Shown in pieces: positions 11,020-23,044 of a DNA stretch of 64,000 nucleotides. The DNA is from Sphaerulina vaccinii. Lineage: Eukaryota; Ascomycota; Dothideomycetes; Mycosphaerellales; Mycosphaerellaceae. A program made the translations under genes and the position numbers. Positions within the stretch are counted from its first letter, which is position 1; each line of letters starts with the position of its first letter. The notes below the pieces were generated by a model. The model saw only the letters and a list, made by a program, of their open reading frames with translations. It made no database searches and was not told the DNA's origin. The DNA is taken from contig JAKUDP010000006.1 in assembly GCA_022570795.1 (NCBI GenBank), forward strand, positions 1,984,001-2,048,000, given 5' to 3'.

Positions 11020-12452
11020 TCATTCATCCTGTCCACCAAAAAAGCCAGGTCCGCTACTCCTAGTCCTAGGCCTTCTCCTGATCGTACTCTCTCGACTGCG
11101 ACTTCTACTCTTATCCTTAGCCTTAACAGCTTCATTGAGACTCTCCAAGTCTCTGCCGCCCCAATTACAGTTCCAAAAGGTCAGGAATGCGTAGAGCTTG
11201 ATAAAGGAGTGAAGATAAGCGAACACGAAATAACTTGGCAGCATTCTCCAGTCTTTTGGATGACGAAGGAAGTACGGAGTCAGCTTGACCATCTTCGTAG
11301 CAAAGATCCAAGCAACTAGAAGCAACAAGTTCTGCTTTGTGCCATAAGGAGAATTCAGGAGGAGATATGCGAGACCCAAGTCGTTGAAGAAGGCGAAATT
11401 GAAGAAGGAGGTGATGTAGACTGCGTAAACGCACCTGGAACATCTCACGTCAGTATAGGGGTACGGAGCAAAAGCAATATGACTTACCAAGGCTGCCTCA
11501 ACCACACAGTGCGGTCAGTAAACAATGAACAGCTGTTAGATCTCCAAGTCGTCCGCACCCATCTCAAACACTGGCTTGGAAACTTCGGGTAAGTCCCCAG
11601 CGTTGTCTCGATGACAGCGTCCGGGCCATACTGGATCTTGATCTTCCATCCTCTTGTGACTTCGAAACGTGTAATGTAGTTGTCATCATCCGGATTCAGC
11701 GGTCCACAAAGTCCAAAGAAGAACCTCTCATCTGTGAATCCTTTCAGAAACTCCTCGTCTTGTAAGATCTGAGTACGGTGGAGAGAGGTTCGACCAGAAA
11801 TGACGAAGACGCCTCCATCAATGGCATTCGTGGCGCGGATTTCGAAGTTATGGCGTTCCAGATAGATGGCTCCGATCATGTTCCAAAAGGAACGCAGATT
11901 GAAGCCTCGGTCGGTTCGGCGGACGCGTTTGTTCATGCCTACGGCTCCGACATTAGGGTCTTCGAATGGTGCGAGGACTGTTTGGAGGAATTTGGGGCTT
12001 GGCCAGAAGACATGGTCGTCAAGGAGAAGAGTAATCCTGGTCTTGACATGTGGTATCGCAGTGGCGACCTGGTGTCGTTTGTTAGCAATTTCTGCTTGGA
12101 GAACTTGGTATCTGGTAATATTGGTAGCGTATTCAGCGACGACTTCTTCGCATAAACGCCTCTTTTCTTTGCCGACTGTGACGATTAGAATCTCATATGG
12201 CGCATTGGCGAAGCAAGACTGAATGCACTCGCGAAAGTCAGGGTTCTCTGGATCGACTGTTGGAAGAATGACTGTGACATCTCGTGGAGTGATTGTTGCA
12301 TAAGCTGGAACTGGAGATGGTCGATAAAGGACCCAGAAACTGAAGATGTGGACGACGAGGCGAAGGTAGCGGAAGATGAAGAGGGCGATGAACCAGCAGA
12401 GTGGGTGATGATAGGCTATTTCAGCTAGCTGCAGGACTCGTGGTGGCAGCAT
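11020..12452 (-). CDS. Family-2 membrane glycosyltransferase (Cps1/hyaluronan-synthase type)
   Basis: Exon 1 12452-11488 and exon 2 11434-11020, with a 53-nt intron (11435-11487; GTAAGT...TCCAG). The product is 459 residues. An N-terminal transmembrane segment (FIFRYLRLVVHIFSFWVLY) is followed by a GT2 catalytic core: VTVILPTVDP, the DxD-like LLLDDHVFWPSP, DGGVFVISGRT, and a Q..RW-type motif QCLRWVRTTWRSN. Two or three more membrane segments follow, then an Arg/Ser-rich tail. Proteins of this kind polymerise extracellular or capsule-like polysaccharide from UDP-sugars at the plasma membrane. The polymer is not predictable from sequence. Confidence 0.88.
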
Positions 12453-14032
12453 CGTTAGCGTATCAGGCGTGTGTCAGTACACCCACCGTGAACTCCATCA
12501 TGCTGTGCGACCTTATTGAAGCTCCTGCTACAAAGGCATCGCCGGATACATACCAACAAAGAGTAGTGGTGTCGCTCATGCTGCTGTTGCCGTGCTCGAG
12601 CGTGATGAAGATGACAAAGAATGGTCTGTAAGAAGATACAAGAACAAAGCGGGTTGAGGCACTTACCGAGTCTGGCTCGCCATTGGAGTGCATAAGCACG
12701 GAGATGGGATCTCAAGCGCTGCATTGGTCTTGATCGCTGATCGTGTTTTGCCAGATCGGAGCCCACACAGAGTGGTTCGAGCAGACCTTCCTGGACGCCT
12801 TTGTCCCCGCATCTCTACTCACTTACTTCCGCTGCCACTGCAATCAACAGTCATATTGCACACCAAATCGTGTTTGCTTAGGGAAGTCATCGGCCTCTGC
12901 CAGAGGCAGATGGCCTCCCGTCCTCTCTTTTGCCTAACGGACGTTCAGTTAGTGCTCGAGTTCGAGTCCGGATGCGACCAGCTTTTTTGACTTTTTCGTA
13001 TACCTCGACTTCCGCTTGCGCACTCGAGCAACAAGTAGCTACGGAGCAAGGCCAAGCATTGCGTGTAACCAGTCCATGTGCTCCACGTCCTCGATGTTGG
13101 ACCATATCTTGGAATATGCTCATTGTGTCCGCAGCTCGTTCTTCCATCCGCTAACATGTGCCCACGTCCGCTTCCAGCCTACCATCCATAATTGTATGAA
13201 CCAAGTCTTGCTCGCCATATTCGAACCAGTTGTTCATCCAGTGGTCTCCGGGGAATCAGGGATAGCGCGCGTGCAAGGCCCCGCCGACTGTTCATGGTCC
13301 CAGGGCTCAAGCCTCGCAATGAGTCGAGTGTTCGTTAGCATTCCTAGGCCTTCAAATGTCTATGACACCTGAGACATGTGGTAGAGTCCAACATGAGGTT
13401 CAAGCAAGGTGTCTCCACAAGCCACCTGAAGTCCGTTCAAGCCACCAAACAAGGCTAAGCTTTTCACAAGCTTGCAATTTTCTCCTGGTTCCTGTTCTTC
13501 TCTTTCCTACTTATCAGCATCATCAAACGACGACACAGGACATCGTACCAATCATGGTGAAGTTGTCCAAGGTGGACTCTGTCCACGAGGGCGCCCCCCT
13601 CAGCGGTGTGAGCACTCAACACCTTCGCGCCACCCTTCGGCGCACACGACCGATCTCCTGTACCCAATCTCAAGACGCACATATGCCCGCATCGTAGTAG
13701 TGCTACGACGGCATGCGGTTGGCCACGCTTCAAGATGAGGTCGCGTGGTGATGTCGTATCCATCTCGGAACCAAAGGAAAGCGATCGTCACTCTGCTCCA
13801 CGGCGCCAGTCTCTTTCGAGAAGGAGCCATGATACCGTATCTTGACCTTCCACCAACGAGGCAGGAGATAATTCATATACGCCGCAGCAGTACGACTCTG
13901 CTGCGGCGTATACACTACGCTAACGAGAAGCTGCATGTAGTTGCTGCCATGGATATATACAAGAATTTGTCCAGCATGCTTGTGTGTTTGGCACACTTCT
14001 GCTTGCTCGGCATTGGGTAGCTTTGAAGAAAG
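12453..14032. other. Intergenic, apart from a strong hairpin
   Basis: About 1.6 kb between the divergently transcribed glycosyltransferase and S28 peptidase genes. Several short frames on both strands lack any coding signature. A perfect inverted repeat at 13876-13912 is listed separately. Confidence 0.5.
13876..13912. repeat. 15-bp perfect inverted repeat with 7-nt loop
   Basis: TATACGCCGCAGCAG at 13876-13890 is the exact reverse complement of 13898-13912, separated by TACGACT. The GC-rich stem stands about 120 bp upstream of the S28 peptidase start codon, in the presumed promoter or 5' leader. It could be a regulator operator, a leader hairpin or a relic of a small mobile element. Confidence 0.9.
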
Positions 14033-15821
14033 ATGAAGAGTGTCTTTGCATTATTAGCAGCTTCGGCTCTTGTGAGTGCTGAGTCGCCTTGGGACTGGAA
14101 TGGCGGCTATCCTCATGGAGGTAAGTAGTCCTGCATCTCTGTACATGAGCAGCAACCAAGACATACATTGCACTGCCAGACAGACCCCGCAGAGAAATCG
14201 AATCGAGCCTCAGAGAGGAGTTGCAGGAACAATCGTCTAATAGCGAGCAGGATGGGGCAATGCTCAGCATATGCCTGGTGGCGAACCTGTACCTAAGAAG
14301 GACTACTACAGCAACACTACCTTCAAGCAGTTGATCGATCACAAGAATCCACATCTTGGCACATTTGATCAGTTCTACTACTACGACACTACGTACTGGA
14401 AGGGACCTGGCTCGCCTGTCATTCTCTTCACTCCAGGAGAAGTCAATGCTACCAGATACTTCAGCTATCTCACGACGAATCGCACAACTGGTGTGCTCGC
14501 TGAGCAGATCGGAGCTGCGACCATTGTTCTCGAGCATCGCTACTGGGGCACGAGCACTCCTTTCACAAACCTCACGACAGATAACATGAAGTATCTGACA
14601 CTGGAGAACGCCATCAAAGACATGACTTACTTCGCACAAAAGGTCAAGCTTCCATTCGCCAAGCATGGCAGTAATGCCAAAGATGTCCCATGGGTGACAA
14701 TGGGAGGCAGTTACTCCGGCGCTCTCTCAGCCTGGACAGCAAGTGTTGATCCTGGCACTCTCTGGGCCTATCACGCCAGTAGCGCTCCCGTACAGGCCGT
14801 GTCAGACTACTGGGGCTACTTCTTGCCAGTCCAACAAGGCATGCCCAAGAACTGCAGCACAGATGTCTCAAAAGTGATCGATTACATGGACGGCGTCTTC
14901 ACGAATGGAACTGCCGCGGAACAGCTTGCACTAAAGACCAAGTTCAAATTGCAGGACCTCAAGCACAACGACGATGTCATGGCAGCTCTCGAGAACGGTC
15001 CTTGGCTATGGCAAGGCAACCAATTCTACCAAAACACCGGCTTTTTCGAATGGTGCGACTATATCGAGAACTCTGTTAACGCCACTAAGGTTCCTGGTCC
15101 AGAAGGCGTCGGACTCCAAAAAGCTCTGGATGGCTACGCGAAATGGTGGACAGAAGTCACTTTGCCTGACTATTGCTCTGCATACGGCTATCCAGAGTTC
15201 AACTCTACCTACAATGTCGCTTGCTTGGACACATACAACGCCAGCTCTCCTCTATACACCGATACAAGTCTCAGCAACGTCGTAGACCGCCAATGGGTCT
15301 GGATGACCTGCAACGAACCCTTCGGATACTGGCAAGATGGCGCTCCTACAAATCGCCCTTCCATAGTATCCCGCCTCGTAACAGCAGATTACTGGATCCG
15401 CCAATGCGGACTCATGTTCCCTCCTGGCAAGAATGGCAGTACATACGGCATTGCTGCTGGTCGTACCGAAGCTCAAGTAAACACTTATACTGGAGGTTGG
15501 GATGTTGATAATACTATACGGCTGATCTATGTCAACGGAGGCTATGATCCTTGGAGAGAAAGTGGTGTATCAGCAGATCTCAGACCTGGTGGACCTCTAC
15601 AGAGTACGACGCAAGTTCCAGTGGAGGTTGTACCTGGAGGATTCCATACTAGTGACCTTATCACTATGAATGGGAAAGTCAATGCTGGGTGTAAGAAAGT
15701 GCAGGATAGTACGCTGAAGCAATTGGCTGATTGGGTGGCGGAGTGGCCTGGGAAGAAGGCTGGAGGGTATGGTGGAGGTGGGTATGGAAAGGACAGAAGG
15801 AGTATTGAATGGGAGGCTTGA
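14033..15821 (+). CDS. Secreted serine carboxypeptidase/prolyl peptidase, family S28
   Basis: Exon 1 14033-14120 encodes a signal peptide (MKSVFALLAASALVSAE). After a 130-nt intron (14121-14250), exon 2 14251-15821 gives a total of 552 residues. The catalytic triad is visible: Ser in MGGSYSGALSAW, Asp in VNGGYDPW and His in GGFHTSDL. S28 enzymes cleave after proline, and fungal members act in acidic extracellular media. Many N-glycosylation sequons are present. The C-terminus ends in a short Gly/Tyr-rich stretch (GGYGGGGYGK). The hairpin at 13876 lies just upstream. Confidence 0.93.
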
Positions 15822-15929
15822 TGAGTAGTATCCTGCAAATATCGACAGAATTGCGAATGAAGTGTACCCTCAAACTAGCATCCAGCATGTAATCCCATGA
15901 TGACCATCATCCCATCTTTTCGCAAACGT

Positions 15930-17548
15930 CTAGCTCTTGTTATAGCTCACAATATAAGTCGTATCGGCGGGATATAAACCACACGAAACATGATCACCAC
16001 CGTTCTGCTGTCCAGATAGGATCCAGCAGTAGGCTCCACCGCTAAATGAAAACATCAGTCAGAGCAACATACATACTCAGAAAGCAATTTGACGTGACTT
16101 ACCTCCCATCGAGGGTGTTGAGCGTATATGAGAAATTTATCGATCCACAATCATCGCGAGTGCTACAGTATCTGGTGCATTGAGTTCTGGCAGTCAGGTA
16201 GTTATTCGAAGGGCTAACCAAGTGAATTAGCGAAGATGTTCGACATATCTGTGGGATGTGGAGCCAGTCTTACTCATCCGAAACGCCGTATAGTGTAATG
16301 TAGCCATAGGTATAGTAGTCATAGTAGCAGTTATTTCTGTCGGTTCGCTCATATACTTTGGTGAAAGAGGTTAGTGGCGAGGCGACAGTTTGCGTTGCGG
16401 CTGGGGTCGTGAAAGTTGCGGTTGAGGTCTGTGAAATCGTCTGAGTCTGGGGGTTCAGTGTGACGTATTCAATCTTGGTGGGTTGAGGAGGTGTGATAGT
16501 CTTGGTGGCCTCTGGAGTAGTGGCTGGATCAGTCTTGGTGGACGTGATGGTCACCGTTTGTGGTTCGAGCATAGTTGTGACCTGATGAAGGAATGATATT
16601 AGTTGATGGCATCGTGGGCAGGCTGCCGAAAGATGAGAGCTGGGATCATCTTACATCCACTTCACGTTGAGCAGCAGTGACTGTAGCTATCGTGACGGTC
16701 TTTGTACTGGTCGAAGTCGCCAGTGGAACGATGCTAGACGAGCTAGAAGTGATGGTCGTAGTGGTGGACGAGGTCTGGACGATCGTCGAGATGGTGGTCT
16801 TTGTCTGACACGTTTGAACGGTCTGACAGGATACAGATCCTGCTCGAGCTGCAAGCTGACCAGTGTGCGATGCAATCCCTACGGGCGGTAGTTGGGGTGG
16901 TAGCGATAGCGAAGATTCAGCGCGCCGAGCGTTAAAGGTGAAGGATGAGGTGCTGAGTTTACAATGTCAGTTATGCGGTCAATCCACGAGCCTCGAGATG
17001 ATGCGCTTACGAGACTGTGAGCGTTCCTGAGCTAATCGTTGTCGTAGTGGTGGTGAATTGCGTCGTAGTGACTGGCGAAGGCGTTATCGTGCTGGTTATG
17101 GTGGTTGTGTCTGGCGTCGGTGCAGTTGTTATGCTGCATGGGTAGGAAGAGTGTCAGCAAAGTACTTTGACATGGCGAATGTCTCTCGGCACGATTGTGC
17201 TTACGTTGTTCCTGAAGTGAGCGTCGATGTCGTAGTTTCCGAGGTCGTGTCTGTATTGGGCGACGGCGTGGCAGTGAAGGTGACAGTCAATGGTGGCGGC
17301 GTGTAGGTGGAGGTGGCTCCCCTTCGCTGGGTATTCGGATCCAGAGCAGTCCCTGAGGAAACTATAATGATGGTGGTCGCAGAGCTCGTGAAGGACACGA
17401 CTTGCGTGCTCGTCGAGTAAGAAGTAAGCGTGGTACAGTGGCGCTGCGTTAGTGTGACAGTGCAACTATGCCGTTGCGGAGTGGTCGTCAATCCATATGA
17501 GAGTGGCAGGAGCGTCAGCAGCGCGAAGAGCGCATCAGTGGGCCTCAT
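15930..17548 (-). CDS. Secreted Thr-rich protein with Cys-rich C-terminus, six exons
   Basis: Exons: 17548-17205, 17133-17011, 16952-16655, 16581-16274, 16186-16103, 16041-15930. All five introns have GT-AG ends and every join keeps phase, giving 422 residues. Residues 1-20 are a signal peptide (MRPTDALFALLTLLPLSYG). About 300 residues follow of Thr/Ser/Pro-rich, mucin-like sequence with a few paired cysteines. The C-terminal 85 residues hold about seven cysteines and many aromatics (CYYDYYTYGYITLYG, CTRYCSTRDDCGSINF, GAYCWIL), reminiscent of fungal PAN/apple-like lectin modules. It is probably a heavily O-glycosylated cell-wall or extracellular protein. The PAN assignment is tentative. Confidence 0.8.
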
Positions 17549-18572
17549 GTTGTGATGTTCTTGTGGGAGAGAGAAAGAGGGAGTGGAGGGCTCCTCGCAT
17601 AGGTAAATCAAGCAAGAAGAGGAGCGTCGAGAGCGGCTTACCCAGACGGCTCACGAGCGTAAGGCTGCTTGTCTCCATAAAGTTTTCTTTTCCTCATGTA
17701 GCTGTCAACGGCACGTGGCGTCTAGCTCCATACCGATCGTGGAGGGAACGGCAGTGCCATGCAAAGCATAGAGAACCGCCGCTCCAATTTGCCTTCCTTT
17801 CGTCGCCGGAGTGTGCTGATCAGAGGACTTGAACCCTGCGTTCTTGAGCTTCATTGACGGACAATGGCCAGCTAGAAGATTATCTTCGACATTGCTGCTA
17901 TTGTGCACTGAGCTCTCGGTCTTACAGACATCAAGTATCGTCTGAAGTTTGCGAGCGCCTCAAGTGCAACCAGCAAGAGCTCTGGCCAGTCATACGGGCC
18001 CAGAGGTATACCGAGAAGGAGGGACTGCCGCGATCCGACTTTGAATAGCGACGAAATAGTGGTGAGGCTGAGACAGCACGGCTCTTTCAGCTCTCCACAG
18101 AGCAGAGCCACGAAGTCAACCTGCTTCTCGAGGTCACTGCAGACGAATCGTGTACTAGATGGCTTGCGGGACTCGCGCTTGAGATTTCAGTCTCAAGCGG
18201 AACATGCGTTGCACCAGATCCGTACCATGCAGGGGCTACCAGCAGATTGAATGTCCCGTGTATGGACCATAGTTCTTGAAGGAGAAGGATCCGACGACCC
18301 AGCTTCTCCGCCGTCTTGTTCATCAGTGGACCGGGAGCGTGCAGGGGCACGGTCGAATCGATATCCTGACGACGCCCTGTAACATGAATAGATAATAATC
18401 TTGATGAGGTTCTTGTGTTGTTGTATTTGTCGGCGAAAAAGTGCAAATCAATGGAAGTCAAAGTCAAGTCGCATGCTTGGCATCGCCACCGCAAAATCGT
18501 TTCTCCGTCTCCGAATCGCCTCGTCACCGACTCTGCCTCAATTCAACATTTGCTGTGGAGTCGAAGAGCATC
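17549..18572. other. Intergenic, no supported gene
   Basis: Overlapping frames on both strands (largest 18087-18527 minus) lack any recognisable feature. A tRNA B-box-like string at 17825-17835 was examined and rejected. Confidence 0.45.
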
Positions 18573-18902
18573 ATGCCCTTCTTACGTCCAACACTGCGAA
18601 TTGTTCGTCAAACAAATTTGGAGAACTTCAGCACCAGATCTCGTCTCTTCGACGCCCGCACAACTCCTCCGCCATCTCCCATCGCGCCTCGAGCAGCTCC
18701 ACCACCAAAGACACGCCGTAACCAACTTCCAGTCTATTCTCTCCTAGCAATCTTCGCGTTTGGCACAGTTGCCTTCAACGTGCTCATTCAACAACGAGCG
18801 GGCCAGACTCCCGCCAACACATACGAACTGCCTGACAGAGCACCTGCCTCCAAAGATCAGTGGCCCCATCCTTCTCGTCAACAGCAAAAAGAACAAAAGT
18901 AG
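18573..18902 (+). CDS. Small mitochondrial-type membrane protein
   Basis: The 109-residue frame starts at ATG 18573. Its N-terminus is Arg/Ser-rich without acidic residues in the first 15 (MPFLRPTLRIVRQ), like a mitochondrial presequence. A Pro-rich linker follows, then one transmembrane segment (YSLLAIFAFGTVAFNVLI) and a hydrophilic tail. No family is recognised. Its stop codon is only 17 nt before the ATG of the UMP kinase gene on the same strand, so the two may share one transcript. Confidence is moderate, because the frame is short but its organisation is coherent. Confidence 0.6.
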   Translation: MPFLRPTLRIVRQTNLENFSTRSRLFDARTTPPPSPIAPRAAPPPKTRRNQLPVYSLLAIFAFGTVAFNVLIQQRAGQTPANTYELPDRAPASKDQWPHPSRQQQKEQK

Positions 18903-18919
18903 GACTTCACTTCGCAATC

Positions 18920-19645
18920 ATGCCTGCTATTGACCAACTTGAGTCTTTCAAACGAACCTCTCCTCTGTATAAGAGCGCCATCTCGCCTAAGACTGAAGAT
19001 GAAGTCCTCGTAATCTTCGTCCTCGGCGGTCCAGGCGCAGGAAAAGGAACCCAATGTGCGAACTTGGTACGGGACTTTGGCTTCAAACACCTTTCGGCCG
19101 GCGATTTGCTACGAGCTGAACAAGATCGTGAAGGATCAGAATTCGGAGATATGATCAAGACTTATATTAAAGAAGGACAAATCGTCCCACAAGAAGTCAC
19201 CATTCAACTCCTTGAGAACGCCATTACAGACACAATCTCCAAAGAACAGAACCACAAGTTTCTGATTGATGGCTTCCCAAGGAAGATGGACCAAGCGATC
19301 AAATTTCAGGAGATTGTTGTTCCTTCTGCTTTTACACTGTTCTTTGATACATCTGAGGAGACGATGAGGAAGAGGTTGTTGAAGCGAGGAGAAACGTCAG
19401 GACGGGCGGATGACAACGAGGAGTCTATCAAGAAGAGATTCAAGACTTTCGTTGAGACGTCTATGCCAGTGGTCCAGCACTTCGAGAAGGAAGGGAAGGT
19501 GGTCAAGGTGGACGCCTCACCTGCACCGGAAGATGTGTATAAGAATGTCAAGGCACAGTTTGAGGAGAGAGGAGTCAAGCCAGCGATCACACAAGAGCAG
19601 AGCGCGAAGGATGGTGATGCTGCTGGAAAGTCAGTGCAGGATTAG
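18920..19645 (+). CDS. ura6: UMP/CMP (uridylate) kinase
   Basis: Single exon, 241 residues. The nucleoside-monophosphate kinase core is complete: P-loop VLGGPGAGKGTQ, NMP-binding HLSAGDLLRAEQ and EGQIVPQEVT, FLIDGFPRKMDQA, and lid RGETSGRADDNEESIKKR. It matches Ura6-type kinases over its length, with an extra N-terminal stretch of about 28 residues and a hydrophilic C-terminal extension of about 25. It phosphorylates UMP (and AMP/CMP to lesser degrees) in pyrimidine synthesis, in cytosol and nucleus. The start at 18920 is supported by alignment. The immediately preceding small ORF makes an unusual tandem. Confidence 0.95.
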   Translation: MPAIDQLESFKRTSPLYKSAISPKTEDEVLVIFVLGGPGAGKGTQCANLVRDFGFKHLSAGDLLRAEQDREGSEFGDMIKTYIKEGQIVPQEVTIQLLENAITDTISKEQNHKFLIDGFPRKMDQAIKFQEIVVPSAFTLFFDTSEETMRKRLLKRGETSGRADDNEESIKKRFKTFVETSMPVVQHFEKEGKVVKVDASPAPEDVYKNVKAQFEERGVKPAITQEQSAKDGDAAGKSVQD

Positions 19646-20655
19646 AGAGACTGCGGTGTGTTGATGGAGAAGGAGGTGGACGTTACGGTCGAATACGTGT
19701 AGATGGTATATCAGTGGCATTGGGAAGGGCATGAGGACACATAGACTCCTGAGATATTTGCAGCATGAATGGAAAACAAATCATTTTTAGGGCACTTGCC
19801 GCAGCTGACGCTTCGTAGCGAAAGACGCAAGCACTAACGGGCAAGCACTGCAGACACGCAAAAACTGCAACTCTGCCTGCCAAACCAATTTCTCCGACAC
19901 TCTGATCAGTGATGGCGCTGGATCTCCACTATACGCCATACGCTGAAGTTACAGCAAACCTGCCGCTTGCCTTCTGCGTTGAGCGACTTCGCATCAAGTC
20001 TTAGCTATTCTCGAAAGACGATACCCTTCACATACCTCTCCCATCTCGAATGCCACTCCAGCAGTAGACTTCCACTCTGCCTGGATCTCCCTCACCTCAG
20101 TCCTCCTCGACATCTGGAGAGATCTGCAATGTACCGGCCGTGACTCCATACCACCCTCCACCACCGAAGGCGATCCTGACTTGGGCGCCGCCACCCCACC
20201 TGGTGGAACGTCGATCTTCTTTCTGCTGGTGTATCTGTCTGGGCGCGGGCGAAGAAAGAGTTATGTAGCCCGAGGACTACGAAACCATGGTCTGTACCGG
20301 TGGAGGATCGTCGAGATTAGGTGTCGAGATCAGGCATCTCATTCACCGGTCTTCGAGATCAGGCATCTCATTCACCGGTCTTCGAGGTCAGGTGTCCTAT
20401 TAACCACCTGCAGTCATTGTTCATCTGTCCTTGGGATCAGGCTAATGCATACAAGTGAAGCTGCAGATGTGCCTTAGGCACGGGCCAGCCATTGCGCCTC
20501 AATGGGGCTGTGAGACACCCTCCGGCGTTTCAAGATCTGCACTTATCGCGACAGCAGATACCAACACGAGACACTCTCCTTTTCTGCCCTTGGACATGGT
20601 CTCAGCAGATGAGTACCTGCTCAGCTGCCTCAGTGGCTGCTAGCAAGTGGACGAT
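19646..20655. other. Intergenic with a short tandem repeat
   Basis: No supported gene. A 29-bp unit is repeated in tandem from 20324 to about 20392: two exact copies at 20324 and 20353 and a partial, diverged third at 20382, each containing TTCACCGG. Confidence 0.6.
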
Positions 20656-22338
20656 ATGTCGCATCCAATCTACAGCTCATCGCCGCTACAACATCCGTGG
20701 AATGCTATCCGCCTGTTGGAAATCCAGTCTCCCCATGACCATGAGCGCTACAAGCTCAAGACATGGTCGCTCGCTCGAGTACCCAAGTATGCGGCTATCT
20801 CATATACCTGGGGCGATCCCCGCCCGAAGTCAAACATCTTCATCGACGGCAAGCCATTCTTCATCACCAGGAACGCGCGATGTGCTCTCAGACAAGTGGT
20901 GGCACAAGCAGTCAAGCACAGCATTTGGTACCTCTGGATGGACGCAATATGCATCGACCAAGATTCGTTGAATGAGAAGAATGCGCAGGTTCCACTGATG
21001 GGCGAGATCTATGCAACTGCATCCCAGGTATTTGCTTGTGTTGGTGAACATACAGACGACAGTCGTGATGTGATGCTTGCTGCTATGCACAAACGTGCAG
21101 TCAAGACTGCTTCAGCCAATGTGGCAAAGTTCTTTTCGAGAGTCTACTGGACCAGAGCATGGATTGTCCAAGAGCTAGTCAAAGCAATTGAAACTCCTGT
21201 CGTGCTCTGTGGAGATCTTGCTATCGACATGTTCGAGCTCTCTACCAGATACGGGCCGAGAAACCATGAGTTCTGGGACGAAAACTTTAGCTTGTATGAG
21301 TGGTCAATTGGCAAGATCACCGATCTATGTGAGATGGATCGTGGTATCTACGCTCATCTTGAGAAGCGCTATAATAGCTATAGTAGCGGGGAGCAACGGC
21401 TTCTTGGCAACTTGCTCACAAGCCTATCCGATCTCACCTGCACCAATCCGAGGGATCGTATCTATGGCTTATTCTCCCTGGTGGTCTGGCCTCAGAATAT
21501 GCCCAAGCTGGAAGTGGACTACAGTCTGAGCCTGCGCCAACTACTGCTTGCCGTGCTGCCCTACATCCAACATAGCATGTCCATAACTCCTAGTCGACTG
21601 AAGTTCTTGATTGAGGCTTTCAGGGTCAACACTAGAGCAGACTTGAGGACAATGCACGACATGCAGCACCGTCCAAGACCACAAGGTGAACACTATCAAC
21701 GGCAACATGTTGTACGATCAGTACAGTCGTTCCGCCTCGGCTAGCGAAAGGTGGACGATGTCTGGCCGACTGTTCACCTCGACCACTGGCCTGGCACAAA
21801 CAGCAGTCTCATGCCTTCAAGCTGGAGAGAGATTCATAGGCAGATTGTTGAAGATGAGGCATGTGCGGGCAGATTCCTGATCTTGGACAATGAAGCTTCT
21901 TTACACGCTACTTTGGTCGGATACACCTGCTCAGAGGCCCAACCGGGCGACTGGCTACTATGTGCGGGCAACGAGCAGATCAGTGACGCTGCAAATGACT
22001 ACTGGATCGTTGCGCGACCAAGGCCACCCGATCAAAAAACTCTGGATATCATGTGCAATGCCTGGATCGATGCCAAGTGGTCACATCTTTTGCCTACGGA
22101 GAATGCTAAGTTTGACATCCACTTCGATGGACTGGACTTCATTACATTTGTAGCTGAACAAGAACAGATCCTTGCACAAACACAGGAGGCACATGTTGAT
22201 CTGCGAAATCTTAATAGTCCAAAGGATAAGTCACACGTGATAATGGTACATGGCATTCGACCCAAGCAGCCAATTGTCTATACGAATCGACTTCCAAGGA
22301 ATGAGAACGTTAATGATGGCTACCCGGATTCTGAATGA
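20656..22338 (+). CDS. HET-domain (heterokaryon incompatibility) protein with in-frame TAG
   Basis: The ATG at 20656 follows an in-frame stop at 20641. HET-domain blocks are clear: YAAISYTWGDP, LWMDAICIDQDSLNEKNAQV..MGEIYATASQVFACVG, and YWTRAWIVQEL. A TAG at 21742-21744 ends the frame after 362 codons. The same frame then continues open to 22338 for about 198 codons, with a typical HET-protein distal region (PGDWLLCAGNEQ). No spliceosomal intron that removes the TAG and keeps frame was found, so this may be a nonsense mutation. HET proteins trigger cell death on non-self fusion and are often polymorphic or pseudogenised. Confidence 0.8.
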
Positions 22339-23044
22339 CGAGTAGGATATCATGAACTGCACTAGCCGACTTCTCTCTGGAACCAAGCCTGCCGCCAATG
22401 ACAAACGCAAGCCAAATGGATTGGCATGGTTGCAGTTTCAGCCGGAGAGTGGAATCCAAGGTTGATGTGCGAGGACGCTGTACAAGAACGGAGAGACATC
22501 ATCGTAGCCCGCATAGGGCACGCGCTCAAGGCGACGAGTACTTCTGGATCTCCAGGGTGTTCACATCTCCCGCTCGAAACATTGTATTCACATGATGTGT
22601 CACGTAATTCCGGTAATGAACTTGGTGAACCCTTCTGCTCCGGTACATTTCTTGCCTACCCGTGGTGACGTCGCGACATGTCCAGCCTCGATGTATCTTG
22701 TTCACTCATCATTCTATTACTTCTGCCATGATGAAGAATGCACATGTCGTCGGCACGAACGGCAAACCAACCAAGCAAAGGAATGTATTCCGTCGTCGTC
22801 AAGATGTGCGATCGCACGCAAGAAGAGGAGGTGGCAAACAATGGTCAGCGTGGCGTCTGTTTGCCCAGCGCTCGGGATGGCTTCCACCATACAGTTAGGC
22901 CGAACAAGCAGTGCATCAGCCATTAGTGAGGCCCAATGGCCTTGAGATCAGTACTCTGGCGGGAGATATAGTTGTCTTGCAATCATGGATATCATTTCGT
23001 CGAATATATACAGTAGAAACTGCTGATCGTTCCTCCACTTCAGC
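22339..23044. other. Intergenic, no supported gene
   Basis: Short frames only; nothing recognised between the HET gene and the 3' end of the peroxygenase gene. Confidence 0.4.

Noticed and set aside
12958..12970. GAGTTCGAGTCCGG followed by TTTTTT, like a tRNA 3' end with a Pol III terminator
   Set aside because: The T-stem does not pair and there is no acceptor partner or anticodon arm.
17825..17835. B-box-like GGTTCAAGTCC on minus strand preceded by a CAG, resembling the split tRNA pattern
   Set aside because: No matching 5' acceptor (GCTGATC), D-arm or anticodon arm could be found within 600 nt upstream on that strand.
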